This document shows, in pieces, positions 44,062 to 53,742 of a DNA stretch of 64,000 nt (positions within the stretch are counted from its first letter, which is position 1; the number at the start of each line of letters is the position of its first letter). The translations under genes were made by a program, and so were the position numbers. A model generated the notes under the pieces. That model made no database searches, was not told the origin of the DNA, and saw only the letters and a list, made by a program, of their open reading frames with translations. Source of the DNA: Mariniblastus sp. (GTDB taxonomy: Bacteria; Planctomycetota; Planctomycetia; Pirellulales; Pirellulaceae). Where the stretch lies: contig WTFU01000063.1 in assembly GCA_011523945.1 (NCBI GenBank), positions 55,720-119,719 of the forward strand. The letters run 5' to 3'.

Positions 44062-45192
44062 ATGGGCGGAAAAATAGTTTTCTGGTTTGTATTCTTACCG
44101 GTTGCGTGGCTCGGTTTTGTTTCTCTCAATTGTGTTTCCGTCACTGCACAAACAGCGGACGAGTCCGGCTCAACCAAGCCGGACGGCCGGTTTCTTCGCT
44201 GGGATAAAAATAAAGATATGCGCCTGACGCGAGATGAATTACCGTCGGCGATTCGTGGTAATTTTGATCGGGTAGATACAGATCAAAGCGGATGGATTTC
44301 ACTGGATGAGCACTTCAGTTTTTTAAATCGAACGGCCGAACCATCCTCTGATTCGCTTGAGAATATTAAGACTCTTAAAAACCTTACCTATGTGAAGCAA
44401 GGACACGAGCGTCACCAACTAGATCTTTACCTGCCGCAGGTCCGACCATCCGCTGCTGAATTACCATTAATTATTTGGGTTCATGGAGGTGGTTGGAAAA
44501 ATGGTTCAAAAGATCGGTTTGCGCATTTGAATCCACTGCTTCAGCGAGGATTTGCGGTCGCGAGTATTAATTATCGGCTAAGTCAACATGCGACATTCCC
44601 CGCGCAGATTCACGACTGTAAAGCGGCAATTCGATACCTCCGTAAGAATGCTCAGCGATTCGGTTTGGATCCCAAAAAATTCGGCGTGTGGGGTTCTTCT
44701 GCAGGTGGCCATCTGGTCGCACTTTTAGGAACCAGCGGAGAAGTATCCGAACTGGAAGGAAATCTTGGTACGGTTGATGTGTCTAGTCGTGTGCAAGCAG
44801 TTTGTGACTGGTTTGGCCCGACAGATTTATTAAAGATGAATCAGCAGGCGGGAGCGACGGGAAAAATCGATCACGATGCACCGGGTTCTCCAGAGTCTTT
44901 GTTGGTTGGTGCTCCAATTCAGGAGGTGCCGGAAAAAACGAACAAAATTAATCCGATTGCATACGTGACAGCAGATGATCCACCATTCTTGATTATGCAT
45001 GGTGATCAGGATCGCCTGGTACCGTTTCAGCAAAGTCAAATGTTGGATGACGCTCTCAAAGCGGCCGGTGTTTCGACTACCCTGATTCTAGTACCAGGTG
45101 CCGGGCACGGTTTAAAAAATCAACGAGATCGTCAACGAGCTATCGACTTTTTTGCAAATCAATTTTTGGATTCGGGAAAGACGAAGAAATAG
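44062..45192 (+). CDS. Secreted EF-hand/alpha-beta hydrolase (carboxylesterase-like)
   Basis: The ATG at 44062 has GGAGAAATTG just upstream and gives 376 residues; the track starts at a TTG four codons earlier. After a signal peptide (VFLPVAWLGFVSLNCVSVTAQ) comes an EF-hand pair, with loops DKNKDMRLTRDE and DTDQSGWISLDE. An esterase domain follows with HGGGWKNGSKDRF (oxyanion hole), GSSAGGHLVALLG (nucleophile Ser), HGDQDRLVPF (Asp) and GAGHGL (His). Such enzymes deacetylate or deferuloylate plant and algal glycans. The hydrolase domain is similar to the second half of the fusion at 2841-4616, suggesting common ancestry. Calcium dependence through the EF-hands is inference. Confidence 0.9.
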   Translation: MGGKIVFWFVFLPVAWLGFVSLNCVSVTAQTADESGSTKPDGRFLRWDKNKDMRLTRDELPSAIRGNFDRVDTDQSGWISLDEHFSFLNRTAEPSSDSLENIKTLKNLTYVKQGHERHQLDLYLPQVRPSAAELPLIIWVHGGGWKNGSKDRFAHLNPLLQRGFAVASINYRLSQHATFPAQIHDCKAAIRYLRKNAQRFGLDPKKFGVWGSSAGGHLVALLGTSGEVSELEGNLGTVDVSSRVQAVCDWFGPTDLLKMNQQAGATGKIDHDAPGSPESLLVGAPIQEVPEKTNKINPIAYVTADDPPFLIMHGDQDRLVPFQQSQMLDDALKAAGVSTTLILVPGAGHGLKNQRDRQRAIDFFANQFLDSGKTKK

Positions 45193-45235
45193 AATTTCAC
45201 GGTTGGCTTAAATGAGGTTAACCGGCGGTGGCTCG

Positions 45236-46456
45236 TTAGCGGTTAATCTGGTTTTCGTACCAGACGACATTGTTATTTTGGTGTCCGGCACTGAGAAGGT
45301 CGAGGTCTCCATCGCCATCCATGTCGATCGCGCGAAGGTCATAGCTTCCTTGATCGCGGTCGATGACAGAGGGTTTGAAATTTCCCGATCCATCGTTTTG
45401 ATACCACATTGCGATCCCGTCAGTCGTCCGTCCGCAAACGGCAATGTCGATATCCTGATCCCCGTCGAGATCAGAAGTGACAAGTGTGTGCGGTCCCTCG
45501 ATTTTAGAGTCGATTTCAATTGGCCTGAAATCGGGCCCCTTGAACCAAAAGACTCCCATGCCGTGACCGCGGGTTGCTACGATATCGATAGTGTTATCAC
45601 TGTCAATATGAACGGGGTTGATATTTGATGCTCCAGCCTGATTTTCAGCGAGCAGGTGTTTTTTCCAGGGACCGCGAGGATCCATCGGTTGCTCCCACCA
45701 GGCAAACCACTCTCCTTCAGTAAAGGGTTGGCCTTTTGCGCCGCAGGTGATGTCCCCTCGTCCGTCCCCGTTCAGGTCACCAAAACCCATGTAGTGTGAC
45801 CCACCCGGTGCATCCTGATTAGCAAAAATATGGCGGTTCCAGTGTTTCGCCTCACGCGGGTTGGCAGGGATCTCAAGCCAGGCAATGGAGCGGGGTACAT
45901 TGGTCTTTTTCTCATCGTGGAATGAGTTGGCAATTAAATCCATTGCACCGTTTCCGTCCACATCAGCCGCTAATACACAATGCGAACCAAGCATCTCATC
46001 ATCGATGGTTCGATAAACCCAGGGTGTTTTTGAAAGCGGTTCACTGGGACATTCGAGCCAGAATAAGGTCTGGTTAGAGCCAATGAAATCGAGATCACCA
46101 TCTTGGTCGACATCAATTAAGCAACTGTGAATGCAAGCTTTACCGGGCTTGTTTCGGGAATTGGCAGGATCGAATGAGTGAATTTTGACGGGCTGCCAGT
46201 CGGTGCCGCGATGGAGAAAAACACCACCCTGATAGGATGCAATTATGTCCAGCTTTCCGTCTCGATCAAAATCGTTAGCGACTGCGGAGTTGATGGCTGT
46301 TTTTTGACGATCAACAATTATGTGCTTGATCCAATTTTGATGTTTATGTTTGCCTGGAGCCTGACAATATCCAAAGTTCTCAGTCGATGCCAGCAGAATC
46401 AGGGAGATGATTACGAGTAGACGAAGGTTTGCACCGGATTGAATATTTGAGTTCAT
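45236..46456 (-). CDS. Exported FG-GAP/VCBS-repeat beta-propeller protein
   Basis: The ATG at 46456 gives 406 residues with a signal peptide (LRLLVIISLILLASTENFGYCQ). Repeats of the type DFDRDGKLDIIAS, DVDQDGDLDFIGS, DVDGNGAMDLIAN, DLNGDGRGDITCG, DLDGDQDIDIAVC and DMDGDGDLDLLSA are calcium-binding FG-GAP/VCBS blades, six or seven in all. They form a propeller of the integrin-alpha type with no catalytic residues. It is the third gene of a minus-strand operon after the DUF1552 and DUF1592 genes, with a 66-base gap. A role in ligand binding or as an adaptor for the cytochrome protein is plausible but unproven. Confidence 0.88.
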   Translation of the reverse strand: MNSNIQSGANLRLLVIISLILLASTENFGYCQAPGKHKHQNWIKHIIVDRQKTAINSAVANDFDRDGKLDIIASYQGGVFLHRGTDWQPVKIHSFDPANSRNKPGKACIHSCLIDVDQDGDLDFIGSNQTLFWLECPSEPLSKTPWVYRTIDDEMLGSHCVLAADVDGNGAMDLIANSFHDEKKTNVPRSIAWLEIPANPREAKHWNRHIFANQDAPGGSHYMGFGDLNGDGRGDITCGAKGQPFTEGEWFAWWEQPMDPRGPWKKHLLAENQAGASNINPVHIDSDNTIDIVATRGHGMGVFWFKGPDFRPIEIDSKIEGPHTLVTSDLDGDQDIDIAVCGRTTDGIAMWYQNDGSGNFKPSVIDRDQGSYDLRAIDMDGDGDLDLLSAGHQNNNVVWYENQINR

Positions 46457-46522
46457 GAATAATTCCGCTGTACCCAATGAATTACTTGCGCTGAATGATA
46501 GACTTTGAATTGCCGGATCGAT

Positions 46523-49057
46523 TTATCGAGAACGGAAAATTTGGCTGCATGCGACAGCTTTAACCAGATCTCGAAACCCATTTTCTGAGCTTTCGATCGA
46601 TTCAGCAATTTGCTCAATTTCCTGATGATCTTGGAAGGAGACCGTGCGGCCTGTTCCAAAAACGAGTAATTTTTCTACAAGCGTTTTCGTAAACTGTTTT
46701 TTTCTCGACATGAGTGACATTTTAAGTTCGAACTCATTGGTGAAAGAATCACCGTCGGGGAAATTCCCGGTACCATCAATTGGTTTTCCTTTTCCCCTAA
46801 GTCCTTTGGCAGGGTAATTCGACCGAAAGGTTCCGATTGGATCGTAAAATTCCAGCGCAAATCCAAGGGGGTCAATTTTGGCATGGCAGTCGGCACACGC
46901 GGTAACATGTCGGTGTTTCAGCAATTGCTCGCGGATGGTTGTTGTTCCGCGAGTGTCAGGCTCAATTGGCTCAACATCCGGCGGTGGTGGGGAGGGAGGA
47001 GAGCCTAATAGATTCTCCAAAATCCAAACACCGCGGGTCACAGGTGAAGTTTCCACCCCGTTTGCTGTGACGGTTAAAACACTTGCTTGACCTAGAAGTC
47101 CGCCTCTGTGAAGCGACTCAGGGATTGTTACTTTTTGAAATTCTTCACCAAAATTCCCTTCGAACCCGTAGTGGGTCGCGAGGCTATCATTGACGAAGGT
47201 GTATTGACTGTTAAGCAACTCAAAAATAGATCCGTTTTCGTTAAGTAAATCCTGTAGAAAGTGATAAGTCTCCTGTTTCATTGCCGATTCAAGTCGATGT
47301 CGGTAGTACGTCTTAAACGTCTTGCTGTCGGGGGGCATGGAGCCAAGTTCACTCAATCGAAGCCATCCGTCCGCAAAGTTCTCTATCAACACGGCAGACT
47401 TTGGATCTTGTAGCATTCGTTCCACTTGTTTGCGAATGACACTCGGTTCATTGAGTCGATTCTCACGGGCGAGTCGAAACAATTGATCATCGGGCATCGA
47501 ATTCCAAATAAAATAAGACAACCGAGATGCGAGTTCGAAAGATGAAAGTTCGGTGTCTTTAGTTTCGTCACCTTCGTCGAGGTAAAGAAATCGCGGGGAA
47601 GTGAGAATTGCTGCAAATCCGAGCCTGATTGCTTCATCCGCAGGCTCTCCGTCGGTGATTTTTTGTTTCACAAACTGAATGTAGTGTTCAAATTCTTCAG
47701 GCTTTAATTTTCGCCGGAACGCTCGTTGAGCGAATCGAGAGATCGCGGATTCGAGATTCAGGTCTTCTGGTCGCATCACCTTGCCATAAAGTTTTTGATG
47801 ACTTTCTGGCGGCCAGGATGTGTAATGCGGGCCTTCAATTTCCATTGAAAAAATGCGAACTCTCGGGCCGTCATAAACTTCTGAAAGAAGACGATTTTGA
47901 GCGTTTTGGGCGCGTTCTTTCAATTGCCGCTCTGCTTCGACTCCGCCATTCTTTGCCATGTCTTCGGCGTATTGTTTTGGCCGCATGACTTCCGGATGAT
48001 ACTTCTCTCCGACCTTCCGAATTGTTCCTTTCGAGCTAAAGCCGTTTACCCAGTGAACAAAAGGAGTGCTGCCTTTCGTGAGCCAAACCTTTGCTGAATA
48101 GACTCTGGTTTCCTCGTCAACGAGATCAAAAATTTGAACCAATCGTCGACCTTCGGAAGCGCCTTTAACCAGTAAATCCGGTGTAGGCGCAATCCACATC
48201 CCGAGCTTCATCGGCTGGCGAAAATCGTATTCAAAGTCTTTATTGGTGTAGGGGTGATCGAGTCGATTGATCGCCGCCGCACTCACGCGAATATCATAAT
48301 ATCCGTCGTGAGGAACTCCAGTTTTACTAAACGCATGGGGATAAGTTGCGTGCCGTTCGACCGGTTGTCCGTGTCCGATGTCGAGGTATTTGTTGTCAAC
48401 ATTTAAGATCCACAGCACAGGAGCCCGGTCATATTTATCCTTGTGGGACATTTGCTCGGGCTTGAATTGAATGAGCTTGGAGTCGGGTTTTTCGTAGCCA
48501 AAATAAGACGCTTTTTCCAATACACTTTGGGCCGCTTTCATGTATTTTTTGAGCTGGAAATCCGAAAGAACTTGTGACTCACCAATATTGGCGAATCCAT
48601 CTTTTCTTGAATCACTTGGAAAGTCGGCCGTTGGATCAAAGGCGTTAGTATTGAAATCAAGTAGATCACGAATGGTATTTCGATACTCATTCCGGGTCAG
48701 CCTTCGGAAAACAGTGGTGTTTCCAGCCGGATTTAACCGTTGATTTTTTAGTTCTTTTTCGACTGAAGCCACAAACAATCGCCGCTCAGCATCGGAAGGC
48801 TGAGGTGATTTTGCGGGAGGCATGTCGCCACGATTGATTGCGTTGATCGCTTCCTCCAAAAGCGTTAAGTCTTGCTCATTGAGTGAAGTCAAATCAATGC
48901 CGTCAAACTGTCGATCCCCTTTTTGAACCGAACCCGAATGGCATTTAAAACAGAAGTCCTTAAAAAATGAGCCCGCTTTAAAAGTGGATTCCTGAGCCCA
49001 TAAATCAGCGGACATGATAATTGTCAAAACTGTGGCTAGTAGGTATCGGTGCATCAT
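46523..49057 (-). CDS. Planctomycete cytochrome c/DUF1587-DUF1592-DUF1588-DUF1585 protein
   Basis: The 844-residue exported protein has a signal peptide (YLLATVLTIIMSADLWAQ), a haem site FCFKCHSGSV near residue 37, and then the family order DUF1587 (RLTRNEYRNTIRDLLDF), DUF1595, DUF1592 (LASRLSYFIWNSMPDDQLF), DUF1588 and DUF1585 (CADCHAKIDPLGFALEFYDP, a second CXXCH). The family is nearly always paired with a DUF1552 protein. Its ATG overlaps the upstream DUF1552 stop (ATGATG), strong translational coupling. It may be an electron-transferring enzyme on sugars or sulfated glycans; the reaction is unknown. Confidence 0.92.
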   Translation of the reverse strand: MMHRYLLATVLTIIMSADLWAQESTFKAGSFFKDFCFKCHSGSVQKGDRQFDGIDLTSLNEQDLTLLEEAINAINRGDMPPAKSPQPSDAERRLFVASVEKELKNQRLNPAGNTTVFRRLTRNEYRNTIRDLLDFNTNAFDPTADFPSDSRKDGFANIGESQVLSDFQLKKYMKAAQSVLEKASYFGYEKPDSKLIQFKPEQMSHKDKYDRAPVLWILNVDNKYLDIGHGQPVERHATYPHAFSKTGVPHDGYYDIRVSAAAINRLDHPYTNKDFEYDFRQPMKLGMWIAPTPDLLVKGASEGRRLVQIFDLVDEETRVYSAKVWLTKGSTPFVHWVNGFSSKGTIRKVGEKYHPEVMRPKQYAEDMAKNGGVEAERQLKERAQNAQNRLLSEVYDGPRVRIFSMEIEGPHYTSWPPESHQKLYGKVMRPEDLNLESAISRFAQRAFRRKLKPEEFEHYIQFVKQKITDGEPADEAIRLGFAAILTSPRFLYLDEGDETKDTELSSFELASRLSYFIWNSMPDDQLFRLARENRLNEPSVIRKQVERMLQDPKSAVLIENFADGWLRLSELGSMPPDSKTFKTYYRHRLESAMKQETYHFLQDLLNENGSIFELLNSQYTFVNDSLATHYGFEGNFGEEFQKVTIPESLHRGGLLGQASVLTVTANGVETSPVTRGVWILENLLGSPPSPPPPDVEPIEPDTRGTTTIREQLLKHRHVTACADCHAKIDPLGFALEFYDPIGTFRSNYPAKGLRGKGKPIDGTGNFPDGDSFTNEFELKMSLMSRKKQFTKTLVEKLLVFGTGRTVSFQDHQEIEQIAESIESSENGFRDLVKAVACSQIFRSR

Positions 49058-50349
49058 TGGGCCGACTCCAATCCGGAAAGGGTGCCGGTTGATTGACCGA
49101 ATCGGTCAGTTTCCATCCCGAATTGTTGCAGCATGCTAACGAATAAATTTGATGCAGGCGGGCGCTGGTTCTGATTTTCAAAACTGATGTGGCTTCCGTG
49201 ACGAAACCCCCCGCCGGCGAGAATTAATGGAAGACGTTTATTGCTGTGGGAACTTGCATTTCCCATTCCGCTGCCGAAGAGAGTGATCGTATTGTCGAGT
49301 AGCGTCTTTCCATTGGGCTCTTCGATCGAACTTAATGTTTCGAGAAATCCAGCGAATTTTTTAACGAGAAAGGATTCGATGATAGAGAGTTCCGCAATGT
49401 AGCCGGGGACTTTACCGTGATGAGTTAGTTGATGGTAACCGCGAGTGACACCTAGTCCACCACCATCACTGCCAATGTCACCCGTGCCGAATGTGATGAC
49501 ACGTGTCGAGTCGGTTTGAAGTGCCAATGCGATTAGGTCATAGTAAAGCGGAACGCGTTTCGAAAAATTTAGGTTGGCAGCCTCTTTCGGGAGTTGGTAA
49601 TCGACGGTTGGTTTGGGATGATCAATCCAAAGCCGCGTCTGTTCAAGTTGTTTTTCAACGGACCGAATCGAAGAAAAGTATCGATCGAGTTTTTCCCGAT
49701 CACTCTTTCCAACTTGTTTGGTTAAACGATCGGCATCTGATTTTACTAAATCAAGAATGCTCGTTTGGCTGTCCAGTTGGTGTTTGGCATTACGTTTGTT
49801 TGCAGGGCTGGATTTTTGAAAAAGGAGATCAAAAATTTGATTCAGATTAGTAATCGAAGGAAGCGCGACACCAGCGTTAGACCAAGAAAGCTTGTTGTTT
49901 TTTGATTCGGAAGATGAGAATTGAAGAGACGAAAAGCGAGTTTTCGCTGGGTTTAATTCGGCAGCTTTTTGATCAACAGAAATGTTCCTTTCTTTAAACC
50001 CCTTTGAGTTTTTTGAGAGTATTCCCGAGAGGTAAGCGTGTATTCCGGAGTGTCCGCCTTGTCCGTTGGAAGGACCGTGATCTAAGTGAGAAAAGATAGT
50101 CAAGGCGGATTTGTGATCCTGAAGTGGCTTGAGGAGATCTGGTAAGTCGTACTGCGTTCCCGTTTTCTCAGGGAAAAAAAGTTGTGGAACGAAACCAAAG
50201 TTGTTACCAATACAGACCATTCGCTTTGGAACCGCTGAGTCGATTGACTTCGTGGCATTGGTCGAAGCCATGGCATCAAGATGGGGAAGAAACAAGGCAG
50301 ATCCACCAAGTCCTTTTAAAAAATGCCGCCGCTGAAGTTTATGGTTCAT
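49054..50349 (-). CDS. DUF1552 protein
   Basis: The 431-residue protein carries a Tat signal (RRHFLKGLGGSALFLPHLDAM) and the DUF1552 body, with MVCIGNNFGFVPQLFFPE, FSHLDHGPSNGQGGHSGIHA and LDNTITLFGSGMGNASSHSN. The family is related to DUF1501 and to the alkaline phosphatase fold; conserved Asp, His and Asn could hold a metal. It is the first gene of the operon with the DUF1592 and FG-GAP genes and overlaps the former by four bases. Catalytic activity is not established for the family. Confidence 0.92.
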   Translation of the reverse strand: MNHKLQRRHFLKGLGGSALFLPHLDAMASTNATKSIDSAVPKRMVCIGNNFGFVPQLFFPEKTGTQYDLPDLLKPLQDHKSALTIFSHLDHGPSNGQGGHSGIHAYLSGILSKNSKGFKERNISVDQKAAELNPAKTRFSSLQFSSSESKNNKLSWSNAGVALPSITNLNQIFDLLFQKSSPANKRNAKHQLDSQTSILDLVKSDADRLTKQVGKSDREKLDRYFSSIRSVEKQLEQTRLWIDHPKPTVDYQLPKEAANLNFSKRVPLYYDLIALALQTDSTRVITFGTGDIGSDGGGLGVTRGYHQLTHHGKVPGYIAELSIIESFLVKKFAGFLETLSSIEEPNGKTLLDNTITLFGSGMGNASSHSNKRLPLILAGGGFRHGSHISFENQNQRPPASNLFVSMLQQFGMETDRFGQSTGTLSGLESAQ

Positions 50350-50516
50350 TGTTTATGCCAACCAAGAAAGTTTTAAATTCATTCTGCCAACCAATCCTAG
50401 CACGGTTACGTTTTAAAATAGAAGATAGGTTTGGTGAATGAAAGATTAAAAGAAATTGAGTTGCTGATTTATGATAAATCGTGACTAATCGTAATAAATA
50501 TGAGAGAACTAGTTTT

Positions 50517-52109
50517 ATGCCCCCAGCCAACTCCGGACATACACGTATTTTTAAGTTGAGCCTCTTGCTGTTCGGTGTATTAAGTTTCATCGTAGTTCGC
50601 CCTGCTGAGACTGTTGCCGAACAACCAAATATTTTGTTTATCTATACCGATGACCAGAGTCATCGAACAGTGAGTTGTTATGACGAAGCATATTCGTGGG
50701 TAAAGACACCTAATATTGATTCCCTGGCAAAACGAGGTGCCCGTTTCACTCATGCCTATATCGGATCTTGGTGCGCCGCCTCTCGATTGTCGGTGTTGAC
50801 GGGTCGTCAACAACATGCAATCGAGTCATTTCGTGCGACCGGTGAGTACCCGGGAAATGTCTATGATCCGGAACAGTGTCAGTTCTTTCCAAAGCTACTT
50901 CGGCAACGGGGCTATTACACGGCACAGATTGGCAAGTGGCACACAGGTGATGATTCGGGGTTTGGCCGCGACTGGGATCATCAAATAGTTTGGAACCGGA
51001 TCAAGTTCCCTAAGAATTCGCCTAATTATTACGACGATCAATTGATTGTGCGCGACGGCGGGGATCCCGTTTTGACAAAAGGCTATTCAACAGACAACTA
51101 TACTAACTGGGCGATTGACTTTATTAATGGCAGAACCCGAGACCAGCAGAAGCCCTGGATGCTATGGCTATGCTACGGTGCGGTTCATGGTCCGTTTACA
51201 CCCGCGGATCGACATGAGAATGCCTATCCTAATGCCGATATTCCAGAGCCGTCGGATATTTATGGTCCCAGACCTGGAAAACCAAAGTATGTGCAAGATG
51301 TTGGTTTTTGGGAAAAAAATGAAGCGGGAATTCCAGTTGAAAAAAAGGTGCGAGACTTGCCTCCGGTAGCCATGGTTGATATCCCGGGTAAGCCGCTCAA
51401 AGACTGGGTGCGACAATACCAGCAGGGGGTGTTAGCCATTGACGAGGGAGTAGGGCGACTGATAAAGGCCCTTGAAGCAACTGGCCAGTTAGACAATACC
51501 GTAATTGTATTTACCTCGGATCAGGGATTTGCATGGGGGCAGCATGGATTTAAAAACAAAGTGGCTCCTTATGACGCTGCTATTCGCGGGCCATTGATTG
51601 TCGTTAAACCTGGTAGCCAGCCAACGGTGATTCGAACGCCGGTCACCGGCGTGGATTTAACCTCCACGATCATGGCTCAGGCAGAAGCAAATCCACAGTG
51701 GAAAATGCATGGCCGTGACTTAACTCCACTGATCAACGGCAGTAAAAAACTGCCGGGTGATCAAGGAAGAATGCTGCTGACCCACACAGCCCGTAATTAT
51801 GGAAAAAATACAGCAGTTATTCCGAAGCCGGGGGACAAGGCGTTAACTCACGGGCCGGGTGTGCCGTGGTACGCAATTCTCTGTGAAGGAAAATATAAGT
51901 ACGTTCGAACTCTCATAGAAGGCGAGGTCGAAGAGTTGTACGACGTTCATAATGACCCCGAAGAGTTGGATAATTTAGCACTTAATCCGGCTTTTCAAAA
52001 AATTCTTGCGACTTTTCGAGCTAACACAAAAGCTGAATTACGTCGAACGGAAGCGCCTTTCCTTGATAATTTGCCACCCGTAAAAAATGCGGCAAAGTCA
52101 GGTGACTAG
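50517..52109 (+). CDS. Periplasmic sulfatase with a CxAxR active-site signature
   Basis: I use the ATG at 50517 (530 residues) rather than the track GTG. A signal peptide (FKLSLLLFGVLSFIVVRPA) precedes NILFIYTDDQSHRTVSCYDE. The formylglycine site is CAASRLSVLTG with Cys86; Ala replaces the usual Pro of CxPxR. Some sulfatases carry Ala at this place and are still matured. GKWHTGDD, VFTSDQGFAWGQHGFKNK and TAAYD-type APYDAAIRGPLIV complete the pocket; Asp-Gln replaces Asp-His of the usual SDHG. The gene is flanked by oppositely oriented operons. The substrate is open. Confidence 0.9.
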   Translation: MPPANSGHTRIFKLSLLLFGVLSFIVVRPAETVAEQPNILFIYTDDQSHRTVSCYDEAYSWVKTPNIDSLAKRGARFTHAYIGSWCAASRLSVLTGRQQHAIESFRATGEYPGNVYDPEQCQFFPKLLRQRGYYTAQIGKWHTGDDSGFGRDWDHQIVWNRIKFPKNSPNYYDDQLIVRDGGDPVLTKGYSTDNYTNWAIDFINGRTRDQQKPWMLWLCYGAVHGPFTPADRHENAYPNADIPEPSDIYGPRPGKPKYVQDVGFWEKNEAGIPVEKKVRDLPPVAMVDIPGKPLKDWVRQYQQGVLAIDEGVGRLIKALEATGQLDNTVIVFTSDQGFAWGQHGFKNKVAPYDAAIRGPLIVVKPGSQPTVIRTPVTGVDLTSTIMAQAEANPQWKMHGRDLTPLINGSKKLPGDQGRMLLTHTARNYGKNTAVIPKPGDKALTHGPGVPWYAILCEGKYKYVRTLIEGEVEELYDVHNDPEELDNLALNPAFQKILATFRANTKAELRRTEAPFLDNLPPVKNAAKSGD

Positions 52110-52140
52110 ATCGGCAAGCTACTCATCGGATTGAGAAATT

Positions 52141-53640
52141 CTAATCTTCAAGCGTGACTGGAGATTCTGGAATATAATTCAAAGTGTAATAACCGACGGG
52201 GTGCCAAAGTGGATTTCCTTCCGCACACCGTACACCGTCGAGGTGTAGTTCGTGTACATGGCCTTCGTGAAGTTGATCAACGGTAAGGCGGACCGTTAGC
52301 CCATCATCTGAAACGGATGCGGAGGTAATCTTGCAGTCGACATGATCGACTTCAGGACTACCGTAGCTTTCCTGATAGATATAGGTGTAGGTTGGCATGG
52401 AGTAAGATTCAATTTTACTTGCCGTCTCTCGATCGACAGGTTTTGTGAATTGAAGTTCAAATCCGTCAGGCCTGGCATTCATGCTGAGAACTTCAAACGG
52501 TGTTTTTCCTGTCCATTCCAATCGTTCCAGAGCAAAAGGTGATTTGCCGCGCGAGCCCCATCCCCGGTTGGTTCCACCCACGAACATCATGCCGTTGGAT
52601 GCCTGTTCAATTGCCAAATTTCCGGAACCGAAACCTTCGGTGAATGGGAAGCATGCACCTTGGTAATGTCCATTGACCTTTTCAAGGTCGACTCGCATCA
52701 CCCAGCTAAAAGTCTGGTCGCAAACAAAGAGTTGTTCTTTAAACGGTCCAAATTTCCCGTTCGATTGATCGCAAACGATTCCGGCAGCCGATTGTCCCAT
52801 CTTTTTATAGGGGAATAGAATCGCCGTTGGTTCCAACTCAGGAAGTTTTTTGGCTTCCGCCATAATTCGAGAACCGCTTTTGGGATCCTGAGGTCGGGGT
52901 CCGATTGCGTCGGTTTCTTGATACCACGAATTCCCTTGTGGATTACCCTGAAACGAACCGGGGCGAAGCCACTTCAAACCGCACGTACCGTTCCACGGGC
53001 CCTGGTTGTCGGTATAAAAAACGTCACCTGCCGCATTAAATCCAATGCCGCCAGGTGATCGGATGCCACTGCACGTAGGCGTAACTGTTCCATCCGATGA
53101 AATCCGCAGGCACCAGCCGCGGTACTTATTTTGACTGGTAAAGGAACCGGTCAAACAGAGAGTAACCCAGATATCACCGTTGGAATCGAACTCAGAACCA
53201 AAAGCGTATTCATGATAATCACCGTTGATACCCCATCCATCTGAAATCGTTTCACAGATGTCAGCTAGGCCATCGCCATTTTGATCCTTGAGTCGTGTAA
53301 TTTCTCCACGCTGGGTTGCGTATAAAGAACCCTCGCGCTCTGCGAGGCCAAGGACTTCGTGAAGACCATCCATATATAAACGAGAAGTGATTTTTGACGC
53401 ATCCGCCTGGAGCGGGTTATGGAACATGTAGATATCGCCACGTCGGGAGGAAGCTGCAAGTCGACCGTCGGGCATAAACTCAAAATCACCCACTTCGAGA
53501 ACGACACCTTCAGGGGTTGGGACCTTGCTGATTTTGTAATACTCGGCTTGATTAATCTGTCCGAATAAAACCACCGGGAAAGCAAGCGCGAAGATGAATG
53601 TAGTCGAAGAAAAACAAGAAGTAACATTTCGATGGATCAT
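52141..53640 (-). CDS. Exported glucose/sorbosone dehydrogenase-like beta-propeller
   Basis: The 499-residue protein has a signal peptide ([16 protein letters not shown]) and a propeller with segments typical of the PQQ-type sugar dehydrogenase-like group: [59 protein letters not shown] and [17 protein letters not shown]. The C-terminal 100 residues ([20 protein letters not shown]) look like an immunoglobulin-type domain found in such planctomycete proteins. Classical PQQ-binding residues cannot be placed with certainty. It follows the multihaem cytochrome gene by 102 bases on the same strand, so electron transfer between them is a reasonable guess. Confidence 0.8.
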   Translation of the reverse strand: MIHRNVTSCFSSTTFIFALAFPVVLFGQINQAEYYKISKVPTPEGVVLEVGDFEFMPDGRLAASSRRGDIYMFHNPLQADASKITSRLYMDGLHEVLGLAEREGSLYATQRGEITRLKDQNGDGLADICETISDGWGINGDYHEYAFGSEFDSNGDIWVTLCLTGSFTSQNKYRGWCLRISSDGTVTPTCSGIRSPGGIGFNAAGDVFYTDNQGPWNGTCGLKWLRPGSFQGNPQGNSWYQETDAIGPRPQDPKSGSRIMAEAKKLPELEPTAILFPYKKMGQSAAGIVCDQSNGKFGPFKEQLFVCDQTFSWVMRVDLEKVNGHYQGACFPFTEGFGSGNLAIEQASNGMMFVGGTNRGWGSRGKSPFALERLEWTGKTPFEVLSMNARPDGFELQFTKPVDRETASKIESYSMPTYTYIYQESYGSPEVDHVDCKITSASVSDDGLTVRLTVDQLHEGHVHELHLDGVRCAEGNPLWHPVGYYTLNYIPESPVTLED

Positions 53641-53742
53641 TGGTCAGGTTCCCGGTGGGAGAAAATGAGTTCCGCTGGAATTTGAAGTGGTAAAATTATT
53701 TGATCGGTGTTTGGATTGTTTGCGATTGTTTCAATGGACAAT

